64,000 bases of DNA from Drosophila miranda. Its lineage: Eukaryota; Arthropoda; Insecta; Diptera; Drosophilidae. The position numbers were made by a program, and so were the translations under genes. The notes below the pieces were generated by a model. That model ran no database searches, was not told where the DNA came from, and saw only the letters and a program-made list of their open reading frames with translations. The DNA lies in the NCBI RefSeq assembly GCF_003369915.1, contig NC_046677.1:25810913-25874912 (forward strand). The letters are read 5' to 3'. Below, piece after piece: positions 46,201-58,200 of the stretch. The first letter of the stretch is position 1. Each line of letters begins with the position of its first letter.

Positions 46201-49200
46201 AATGATTTTATGATTAAATTGCGTAATTAATTTCTTAAAAATAATTATACATACTGCAGGTAGTGGTGCTAACATCCCAATGGGGGGTTATACCGCACTC
46301 CAAAATTTCGAAACTCTGGGCAAGTAAACATGCATTTTTGTATTACGGAAATCCCCCGATTCCCCCTTTCGAGACTCGACGCATTTCCGTTTGCTTTTGC
46401 CCCCAAAAACATATGCTTTATATCGGTTCTACAGTCAAACATTTCCCGAACATCGAAAGCACTCCCCTCCACAGCCATTTGTTTATGCAAATGTGGAAGA
46501 ACATTTTCTTGTATTCGTTTTTGTTCGTGTTGTGAGGGAAACCCAAACAATTAGCTATGCGTGAAAGTAAATAAACTATTTTTACCATTCGGAATACTTT
46601 ATTTTATTCGGTCTCTGAGCTACGTTTCTATTTGTGTTCCGTCTGTAACTAGGCCAAACCCCAGACGATTGGGCTACTGACTGCACAGATCTGCCCTTTT
46701 GCAAAAGTTTTCATTCTTTTGCTGGCGAATTTTTCACGCTCAATAGATGGCCAGGAGAAGTCAGGTTTCATTCATGATTTTTCAATGAACTACCGCCAGT
46801 ACTTTTAGACACGCTCATTAAACAGAAAAAATACCAAAATGAGCATAAATAATAATCAGTCGACCCATCAGTATAACCATCATCATTAACTCAGTGACTG
46901 ACTGACTGCTGGGGAGACTGCCTGCCCCCCCATTCATAAGAAGAACCGACAACAGAAGAAAACAAATTATCGGCGCTCTTGGAATTCTTTGTGTTCTCTT
47001 GCTGTAGAATCTACACACCGCCTGAGGGGGGACTATATGTGTTTTGGGGGTCTGGTAATCATTTCATACATCATTATTGAAATGGAAATTGAAATTAAAG
47101 CCCGAAAACCCGAAAAACCCAAAAGTCATTCAACTTGAACGTTCAATCGTTACTCTTTGGCCTGCTTTTTGTGTGTCCATTGTTGAATGTTCGCTGGAAT
47201 TGAATATAACTCTTTGGAAGAGGGCTATCCCAAAATTGAGCCACGATTCGGGCGTACACATCATAGACTTTTCGATATGCTTTTACTTTTTGTTTGGTGT
47301 ATAATTTCTGAGAGTGTTTTGGGTTCGTTCAGACTTTATTTTGGTGTTCAAGATGTGTAATTGGAGTCAAAGATTTAATTGGTGTCTAGAGGTTTTTTCT
47401 TTTGCTTTGAACTTTGAGCTCCTTTTCTATAGATTCCACTGTATTTCTGTACAGATTCTTACTCCCATTCTTGTAAATTACGTATTTAACTCTTCACCGA
47501 CAATTCAGATACAATATTTCATATTTATCGTCTTAGAAATACCTTATAAAAATTCCCATTAAATAAATTCATTTTAAGCCTGAAAAACCTTTCAATAAAT
47601 TGCTTAAAACATTTTTATTTGGTTTTAACCAGAAATATGTGGCATAAAATGGAGTTTAAACCAGTTTCACATGAAAAAAAAATAAAAAAAAAATGTATTG
47701 TTAATTAAACATTCAACAATACTTTGAAGCTGTAGATGTTGCTGATTTTCGACAATTTCATATCACGTGCCAAGAATGAAATCCCTAAAAACACAGAGAG
47801 AGAGAGAGAGAGAGGGAGACTTCTTTAATGAATTCACTTTTACTTGATTAGAAACAAGAAACAATATCTCCCCACGTTTGTCTCTTATGACCTGATACGG
47901 CTAATCGTATTCCCAAACAATTAAGTTGTTTTGACCAAAAGTGTAGCCGCCCCTCCTCTTCAGCTTAGATTCATTTCCAGTAAAACTTGATATTTTTGGT
48001 TAACAACAAATCCTCTTCTGACTTTGCTTCTGGCCACCAAACAAACCTTCTACCGCATTTGGTATATATACTGAATAAATTTTAATTTTAAAAATAAAAA
48101 CTAGTTTTTCCATAACTTTTGGTCTCTATATATTTTTGGTTTTGCACTGTGGCCAAAAATATATGTGCCTCGTGTATTAGTTAATATTTAGTAGGCCATA
48201 AATCATTTGTACTTTTGTGTTATTATTTTTCGTTGGTCAACAACTTTTATCAGCAAAAAAAAAAAAATAGCAAAAAAAATGAGGTAATTGTTGCAACGAT
48301 AAGAGGGGAATCCACTTGGCCATGTGATAAGGAAGGTATTTTGTACGGGGTCAAGTCTAGCTACTAGACTACTGTCAGATTCGCTGGGGAGTGGACATAC
48401 TTTGACCGATGGATCTGTGCTGCTCCTCTTATCCTTAATGAGACGTAGTGCCCATAGTTTTTCCATTTCATAAAGTTTTAGATATTTCGGAGACATTTAT
48501 GAATTATAATCTGCTTCAATGACTTTTTTGCTGAGAGCTGGAACAGAAGCACAAAATTAGTTCTACCTTCTCCTCAGAATCTCTCCTCCTCAGCCTCGGT
48601 AGAAATAATTATAGGGAGGGTCCAGCTCTGTCCAGCACCATTTTCTCTCTCAAAAGATTTGGGTCGTCGTTCTGCACGTAAACTCTGGATAAATCGCAGT
48701 CCATTGGGGGTATTTTAACTTGTTGCTTAAGAAAGTGAAACGGAAGTTGTCTTGCCCCCTAGAGTACTTAATACAAAAACAAAAATGTGTCTAAAAAAGC
48801 AGGTCAAGCAAATACTATTAAAACCAATGAATTTTTGGAAATATTGTGGGGGAATTTGTAGTACGTGCCTATGAAGGCATCATTTAAATGAAAGCTTTAC
48901 ATAAAAGCAGATCGATTTAGATATTAGATATTTTGTTTCTAGTTACAGACTTAAGATTTGCTTTTTGAGAATCATTCGTCTCAGAACTCTCACACTGTCC
49001 CTGTCTCTAGGTTCAACCATTGGGGTCTGTGTGGCCTGATGGGTTTATACCTAAAAGATATAGCTATAGACTTTATTTTTTGACATAAAAATGTCACATT
49101 TTAGAATGCCTGCACTTATTTATTATAGGTCCTATGGCACATAAAATATTTACAAGCCATTAGGGAACTTTTATGCTGTCACAAACAACATTTAGTTTTG

Positions 49201-52200
49201 ATTTGAATCTAGAACCTTGCCTCAAGTTCATTTTATTGCATAAATTGCAAAAGATATATCTCAAAAATACTTATTTGACATTAGAAATATTAACAAAAAC
49301 ATACATATATTTGTACTCGTACATACTTGTGTATATTTTTGAGCGACTTTCAGTTGCTATTGCAAATTGCGGGCAACCTTGAACTAATTTCTATTTAAAT
49401 AATCTTTTGTCAGGCAGTGAAAATTGCGTCACACCCGCATTAAATGAATGAATATTTCAATTCTACAAATACTCGAAAATATACAGAATTTCAAGATGAT
49501 TTCGTAGCTCAAATTAATTATTGCAATTTGTGTTCTTACTTTGTAAATTATTTTGGTAATTGTCTTTCGATGGCCGATATTTGGCTTTATTTTATGTAAT
49601 AATTCTTATTCCAAACATTCTTCGCGTCTGAGTGTAGAAATTTTCCATAAATTTGTTATTTATTATGAGGAAATCTATTTTCGTATCGTAGTATTTTCCG
49701 TTGGCATGCGTTTGGCCCCTTGCCAGGGACCACGCACTCATGGGCCATGTCTTTGTGTTCCTTAGACATAAAGGGGCTTACATATGGATTGGCTATGACC
49801 GGACAGCTGCTGGCTGCCATTCCATTTGGACTGCACTTTTCCCCGCCCTGGGGCTGACTCTTCTCGATGTGTGTTTCGTTTCGTTTCGTTAATTGTTTAC
49901 AAAATTGTTCATGTTTTTTAACGTTTTGTTTATTATTGCAATATTTCGGCTCTGAAAATTAAATTGAGGTAATTAAACCACACACACAAGAAAATATGGC
50001 TGGAAAATGCGGAGTAAATATTTGCTTTGAGCAATCGGTAGAAATATTCTGTTTATAATTTTGTTGGGCCGCCTTTTGACGCAGGCAAAGGGTCAACGAT
50101 ACTATTCGGAAATGCTCGATTATATTGTGTGGTTAATGGTTTATGGATGGCATATGAAAGATTTTCAAAATCACATTAATGATTCATTCGGGTGGAAAAC
50201 TTTGAGTCGAAGCACACGTGGATCTACAATAAGATATCCGGTTATATAAAAGTTTATATGCATTTGCATGACTCAAAACACGCTAATCCAAGGTGTGATG
50301 CCAGAATAGCCCATTCTATGCAGTATTTTCCAGTAAAAGTCTCACTGGGAGAGAGCTATCGATCTACGAGTGTCTTTGAGTACGTGCTGGACCCGAAAAC
50401 TCACCCTCTACTGCTAGGCCACGCCGGGAAAGAGGGAGGCGTGAGAGTCAGCCTTGGGAATTTGTATCTATTCCTGATTTCAGCTATAATAATGATACAA
50501 TCGCCTCCATTTTGGATAGTCTATCAATTCTCAAGTCGATAATTCTGCAACCAAGATAAAAGAGTTTTCCTCCAGCTCCTCCTCCAGTAACGGGTTAAAA
50601 CAGAGTAAACCGCGATAACATCTCACCAAAAACGAAACATGATGTCATCGTGTTAATTTCCTTTTATTTGTTCGACTTAACTGATAATTCAATTAAAGCA
50701 AACATTAGCTACAAGCCAGCCCAGAGCAGGCAGGTACAAGTACCTTGTACCTTGTACCGCGTGCCGCGTACCGTGTACCTACTTGGAAATGTATCTTATC
50801 GGTTGTCTTTAGGGCTTGATATCTCGTTGTCATGTCTCCGTTTATGCCTTTTATGTACCCGTCGACGGACGGTACTTACTTGTCTGACAATTAATTGCAC
50901 ATGCACCGCCCCGTCATTGGTTTTTTTTTCTCTCATTTTCTAATGTTTTCCTTTTTATTTTCTTACCTTTGCAGAGGAGCAAGAACGTGTGCAGAAGAAG
51001 ACATTCACTAATTGGATTAATTCATACCTACTGAAGGTGAGTCGTGAATCTATCTATCTATCTATCTCTGTATCCGTATACCCATCGATTTTCTTCAAGC
51101 GTCTCGAGTGTGCAAATGAATTTTTTCTACATTTTGTGGCATTGAAATTTGCATATTGATTGTTTAGATAAACGGAAACGTGAGAGGTTTTTTGGTCTCT
51201 GCCGAAAACCAAATAAAACTAAACCCGTAATCCGTAAAATAGGTTAAGGGGCGTGGCATTGTCCCCCCATTTGCAAATGCAAAAAACGGTTTTCAAGCGT
51301 GATAAGCATATTTAAGCATTTATTTCACAAATACTCATAATTATGATGGAAATATTGAGCACACAAAATTATTGTTCATATAATTTTGATGGAAATGATA
51401 TGAAAAAAGCCTGACATTTGAAGGTCTTTGCTTTTGTCGACGCTGTCGATCTATAGAGGATCATTTTGTCGTTTTGGGGTTTTCATTTTTAACTGAAAAT
51501 AGTTTTCATTGGGCTTTAATTTCGGGTGGTAGGTGGAATATTTTGATGTACAAATAAGGGGGTATGTCATAGAAACCTCTAGATATGTTCATTCAGTCAT
51601 ATACATGTCTAGATATGTTGTATCTTTCATATAAATGGCTAGAAATGTTTTGCCTGTCTTGTAAGTGCTGGTATTCGTTGTATCTTTCACATAAACGTAG
51701 AAGATATCACTGTTTCTGTGCCAGTTCGCTTATGGGAAATTTGCACAGCGAGTGAATGGTCTGGCAGAAGATCTAGTACGAGTTGGAATGACAGGAATGG
51801 AACGTAGACATACAAATATAATTCTCCCCGTAGAATGCATCCCACAAGGCTCTTTCTGCTGATGGATCTTCTTTATTCGGGGTGTAACTTGTAGTGCTAC
51901 AAATTCTCTACATCTTTTGTTTGGATATCCCCCTTCGGTCAGGATTTGTTTTATTGGTTTCTCCTTGTATGTTTCCATAAGAGAGCCCCGAGTACAAACC
52001 TACTTCGGGGACTCTTAAAGATCTGTGATCGGTTAAGAGTTTATAATGATAAAAAATACCATGTACCCCTCTATGCACCACTCTCTTCGTACTTCTTCTA
52101 TGAGTTTGCTACTCTCTTTACGAACAAGTACTTCTTTCATTAGCATATGAGTATGTGCATACCTCTTCGTGTTGTGGCAAACATTTATCATGTCTTAAGC

Positions 52201-55200
52201 ATATTCATGACATGCCACAGCGCACAGCGTAGCGTTCTCCTGTGGTATTCTGCGGATGGAAGTCTTCCAAGAATAACTTTGAAGCACGCACCCAACTCGA
52301 GAACCAAGGCACTATGGGCAAAGATTCGATATCATTTCAAAGATAGCGACTTTAAAACTTTTTTTAAATTTCGAATTTTTTCGTTTTACTCAATTTTGAA
52401 TTTTTTACTCAAATTTTTTAATTGTATCTTTAATTTATATCTTTTAGATACAATTTTTATTTACTATTTTTCAATTTATATTTTATAGTATTAGTTTGTA
52501 TTTTTTAGTTTTAATTTTTTATTTTTCAGTTTTAATTTTTATTTAATTTTTCGTTTTAATTTTTTATTTTACTTTTATATTTTTTATTTTAATTTTATAT
52601 TTTTTATTTAATTTTTTTCTTATTAATTTTGCACGATAAATTAATGAGTTTTGAAGGTTAATACAAATATTTCGCACTATCCGTAAAAATCTTCAAAAAT
52701 ACTACTACCTGAAGTAAAAGGGTGAATTTGTGCCCATAGTGCAATGCAAGAAATTCCTCACAAGACAGACGCATATTTGTGCCTATGAAAAGAAACCACA
52801 ACGACAGACAGACAAACAGGGAGAGAGGGGGAGAGAGAGAGAATGGCAGAAATCGACTGCTGTTTTTGAGACATGGCTAAAAGTAAAGTCAAGTCGTGGC
52901 TGCAACAAGAGAGTTGCATTAATATGTCGAACAGAGATAGTTCCGTTTCAGGCCACGGATTGCAATTGCCATTAACCCCAAGCCAGAAAGAAGCCCACGC
53001 TACCGCCTACTGACTTACTTTTACCCCAAAACCCGGACCCGAACCCCAGACCCCAGACCCAGGCCCGAGAGTGGATTTAATGCACTTCTTTTTAGGCGTA
53101 CCCGCAAGTCCCCGCCAAGTCGAGAGCCGCTGAAGAGTCGTGGAGACGTGTCAGAGTGAGAGCCAAGAGCCAAGAGCCAAGAGCATGAGTGAGTGCCATG
53201 TTGCGTTTGTGTGTCTAATGTGTTATCTTTTAATACCAACGGCAATCTACAGACATGAACCGGCAATTTCTTGCACTGTAGTCGGGGAGGGGGCTCTCAA
53301 CAAAAACTGTTGCCGGCCGGCCGGCTGGTCCAATATGGTTGCAAAAACCAGTTCCGCCACTCGGATAAGGCGGCTTGCCAACTGCAACTGCAACTCGTAA
53401 AAGGAGCAACACGCACACACACAAAGAAAGAGAGACCTGGGCCCGTCCCGGCCTCTGCGAATGCGTGGGTCGCCCCTGATTGAAGTCATATTTCAGCCGC
53501 CTTCCAAAGGAGTCGACAACTCAAATCGACTCCAACATCGACAGATACATCGCGTAGATACTCGTACAACATCTACGACGGTTACGATACGGCGCGGCTT
53601 ATGCAACATGCAAATGAGTCACATACGATTGTAATATGCATCATGACAACGGCAATTTGTTGATGTTTTCCGCCCTCTCCTGCCTCTGCCTTTTTTCAAT
53701 TGCACAACAATTGCTTAACACACACTTTTTATTTACATTTTGTTTAATTTTCAAGCCATAAATAACGTGGCACACAACTTAAAAAAAAAAAAACATTGCC
53801 AATAAAACGTAATTTATTTAATTTGTATTTTTGCCCATTGAACCTTGTCAATTTGCATCTACACTTGGAGAAACGGTTTCAGAGTTTGAGTTTTTTGTAG
53901 GAGGTCCTAAGAGCTCTTGGCTCTAAACTGGATTTTTAGTAGTGATTTCTTATATTCTGGTGTTACATCTTTATGCATCTAAAATATGTTCCAATGACCT
54001 TCCTTTCTGTTGTTCAATTTTCCATAAAGAATAAGGAAATATCGGTATTATCGTAGTGTTAAAAGCAAACTTAATGAAGTAAAATTTGATATTTTCGACC
54101 CTAAATTCTTGATAAATTGCATTGAATTGCATTTTAGGGCTTTAGGACAGCTCTATCCAACATTAAACACTTTTTCTTTCGATCATTTTATCTGTCGGTA
54201 AATTTGGCCACGCAAATCCTTTAATATGTGGTGTTCGAATACGATTTCATTTACTTTCGGTGACATTGAATTAAATTTCGATGGACCTTTGAATTTCTGA
54301 AGAAGAAATGCACCGAAAAAAGCACCTACAAATTAGTGAGAATGTCTCTGTTTTGTTTCGATGAAAGAAAAGTATCGAATACGATTTGGTATTTTATTTA
54401 TTTCATTGCGTTTTTATGGACAGGACTTTATTTAAAAAAAAACCTAAAAAAAACCCAAAAAATTTATTTAAACGTAGAAATAAACATACAAAACTTTGTT
54501 AAAAAAAAAACAATTCTTGGGGTTCTTCACAGCTTTTAAGAATACATTTGTCAAGAATTTATCCATAAAAATTCCAACTTTTAATATACCGGAAATATTT
54601 TTGTTGAGTGTGTGTCGATGCCCCACACATCTTCATCTATTCCCTCGCAGTTTTGTGTATCTTATAGATACACACTTGCCAGCATAGTTTAAATTGTTAA
54701 TAGACTGAGAGTCAAAGTTTGAATGAACAGAGACAGTCCCAAAAAAAAAAAAAACAACAAAAAAAGACCCAGTTCAAGGTGAACGAGTTCTCGTGGGGTC
54801 TGTGGCGACCCAAAATAAAAAACCCGCTCTGGACTCTTGTTTTCATAGAATTTGATTAAAATTGATTAGCTAATTTATACGGTTGAACATCCACATGAAC
54901 GGACCCGGACCACATCGACGTCATGGTCTGTTTTGTATGCCCAATTTTCGAGCGGGCCTCTTGTCATTTTTCACATTTTTATGACATAATTGATGGCAAC
55001 GCCTCGACACGAGCTGTGCCGTGGATACAATAGTGGGTGCTGCCACTAGCCCCATTTCCATGGGAATTTATAGAAAATTGCAATCAAACTAAAGTGAAAG
55101 GATCCACACACACATTATGGCTGCTTAAATTAGAAAGGATTTCGCTTGTGTCTCCGTGAAAGTGGGCTACGGACTGCGTCTAGAGACGAAACATTTGTCA

Positions 55201-58200
55201 GGTTGTAAAATCTAATTGAACTCTCGACAGGTGACAAGTGAAAAGGCCATACCAAGCTTACATGTCATAAGACGGGAAAATGGTGATGGTTTTGTGGAGA
55301 GAATGGGTACAGATTTTATGGAATCGATTGTAAATCCATTGGGAGATTGAAAGCATAGATCTAGGTTGTAGTTTATATATGGAAATAAAGTAGAACAGTT
55401 CCAAATGTATAGATTTAAGATTCTTTTATGGAGAATTCTTACAGATTCTGTGGATCATAGGTAAATCATTTGGATAACTATAATTATGGTGGAGATCTTT
55501 GTACGTGAAGGCTGCTTCTAAGGCAGAGCATCTCAAAGATTTGGCAAAGGTGTTACCGGGGTACCACAAATACTCTCCGGAAGATGATCCACAATCAGTA
55601 ACAACATCCAGAATAAGCGTTGGAGATCTGTTGTGACCCCTATCGATATATTCTACAATTAAAAATAGTAAATAAATTATACAAAATAAATATATCTCTC
55701 TATTATATAAAATAGTTTTGGGTAGTCGTCGTCGTCGTCGCCCGAAATATTGTTTTGGCTGGTTTTGGGGGGCTTTTTCTTCTAGTATAAATATATGGAT
55801 TTATATAAATAAAATATAGAAGTAAATTTTATATGTGTTCTACCTACAATAAATTATGTGCAACACTATTTTGAGGCCACCTTCGTTAAATTGTAGGTTC
55901 TTAAATGAACCAACGGATGTTGGACTGTAAATCGTCGTGAGATACAAACATAGAACATAGTCCAGACAATGCGGAAACTTCTTAAAAACGTAAAAAACAG
56001 AGGGAAACTTGGGGAACTTAAGTACTTATCACCTTAACTGGCGGTAATTATAAAGCTGTGGAGTTCTGACCAAGGCAGGTAGGCCATCCGTTTTACGATT
56101 AAGCCCGTAAGACCCATTTTGATTCCATGTCCAGAGGGTATTAAGTGCTCGGGAGGGAGAGGGTACCCCTGGGCAACGACAACAAAATAGACAAAAACAT
56201 TTATGACACCATAAATTCCCCAAAAAGAAAAGAAGGGAAATGGAAAAGAGGCGTGTGCTTGGAGGAAGAATAGGAAACGGAAACATTGAAATTGATTTCG
56301 CAATGTCTGACTTCTGGAGTAGAATTCACACACACAAAAAAAAGAAGGAAAACTTTTCCCCGGTGGGGAAATGAAAACTTCAGCCAAGAAGGAACCCCAC
56401 TTGTCGTTGGAGCTGTCGTTGTCATTGCTGGGGAGAAAACTTTTTTTTGTTGCATCAACTATTTGGCCACAGAGAAAGAAAAAGCTCGATTAAATGCTAC
56501 ACTCAATTACAAAAGTATTTTCAAGCCATTCGCTTCGTGTGCTTTTGTTTTCTGTTTTCCGATGGCACTTCCGTTGCGGTCTGGGGCGCCCAGCCCCACA
56601 CAATGGGGCGCCATTAACTTGCAGAAATTGCAATCTTTATTCTGCGGTGAAAATTCAAAGTAAATGCCTGCTCGTGCCTTCGGCCAATTTGTCGCAAATT
56701 ATCGCCAAGCCAAAACGCTAAACGATTTTAACTATTTTAATTGATTTAATTTTTGCCTGAATGTCTGCGCGTCTGCGCTGACACATTTGATTGATTAGCT
56801 CAAGCAATGATTTTATGTAAAAGCAGCCGCCAGAAAACATCTTAAATTGCCCAAAAAAAAAAAAACCATAAAATACTGCTTTCCTGCGGGCCATTAACTC
56901 TGTTGATTGAGCCATGAATGCATATCGCGTTCAAAGTGCCATAGTGCACATCAAAATCCTATTAAAAACTATACTAGAGGGCACTTGAAAGTGATTGTCG
57001 GCGCTACTCGACCTCTTTGTGGTGCACATTAAATGTAATCAGTAGTTAAGGGTGAACAATTTTGATTAAACGGGGAGTTATGTGTTTTTTTTAGGACTTA
57101 TGATAATAGTTGTGGTTAAGGAATGATAGGGATGGAAAAAGCCATAATTTTATGTTTTAAAGGGTAGAGAAAGTAAGTTAGTAGTTTTTAATGAGTTCTT
57201 AAAACTACCAGTTATGGAATTTTGGAATTTTTAGAGCAGAATATTGGGAATAGATGAGGAATTCGGAAAAAGATAGGAAGAGAATAGGATGCCTGCAATT
57301 ACTGCACTCGAAAGTAGTCCCAAATGACACCAAGCTGAAGCTTGCTACGCGCGGATCCCAGGAAGAAACTCTACTGACCGAGGGGCGCTGCTGCATGACA
57401 CACAAAATGATAGATATTCGACTAATGATCCAGGAAAATTAGAACTCAACTGAATTAAAAGATCTAAGCTTGAATCTTAGCTACAAATTGGAATACTTAG
57501 GAAGGGAAATGTGGAAATATTAATCCAAGCATACCCTCAACGGTTCGTGCAAGGAATAATTGGAATATACTTTAAGCAACAGTTCTGGAATTTATTCATT
57601 CTTCCATTAGATATCTAATAGATTAGATTGCACCTGCGAATGATCCAAACGCCACCAAGCTGAAGCTTCCTACGTGTAACTTTTCTGTTGATGAAACCCC
57701 CCAAGAACCATTTACCTTTTTCCACCTTGTACTCACCTCTTAACCTCGTTTCTTTAATTTCAGCGTGTTCCACCGCTTCGTATTGATGATTTAATCAATG
57801 ATTTACGCGATGGCACAAAACTAATTGCATTGCTCGAAGTGCTGTCCGGTGAACGACTGCCCGTGGAGAAGGGCCGTGTACTGAGACGACCACATTTCCT
57901 TAGCAATGCCAATACGGCCCTGCAATTCTTGGCCAGCAAACGCATCAAATTGGTCAATATTAATCCCGCAGATCTGGTGGATGGGAGACCACCAGTTGTG
58001 TTGGGCTTGATATGGACAATCATATTGTACTTCCAGGTAACTATATCATATCTGAGTATACTATTACTCCATTTCCTATACACCAAACACCCACAAAAAG
58101 TGCACCAGTTTTGATCACACGATTAAGGAAAATTGGTTATTGCTAGTTGTACGTACACCGTTCTCACGAGGCTACCATCACCAGTAGAGAGATGTACACC

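Larger units (their letters stand above)
51037..57763. other. Msp300: 6.7-kb Msp300 intron within CH1
   Basis: No gene is seen. The intron contains a (CTAT)n run (51049-51068), a 30-base minisatellite (51579-51697), a dispersed 25-base repeat (51725-51751), an AT-only block (about 52360-52640), short GAGCCAA tandem units (53158-53183) and a dispersed GC-rich repeat (57320-57403) with a partial echo at 57644-57675. Confidence 0.55.

Noticed and set aside
46818..47562. Several frames of 66-82 codons in the large intron
   Set aside because: AT-rich, hydrophobic random-looking translations typical of intronic DNA.
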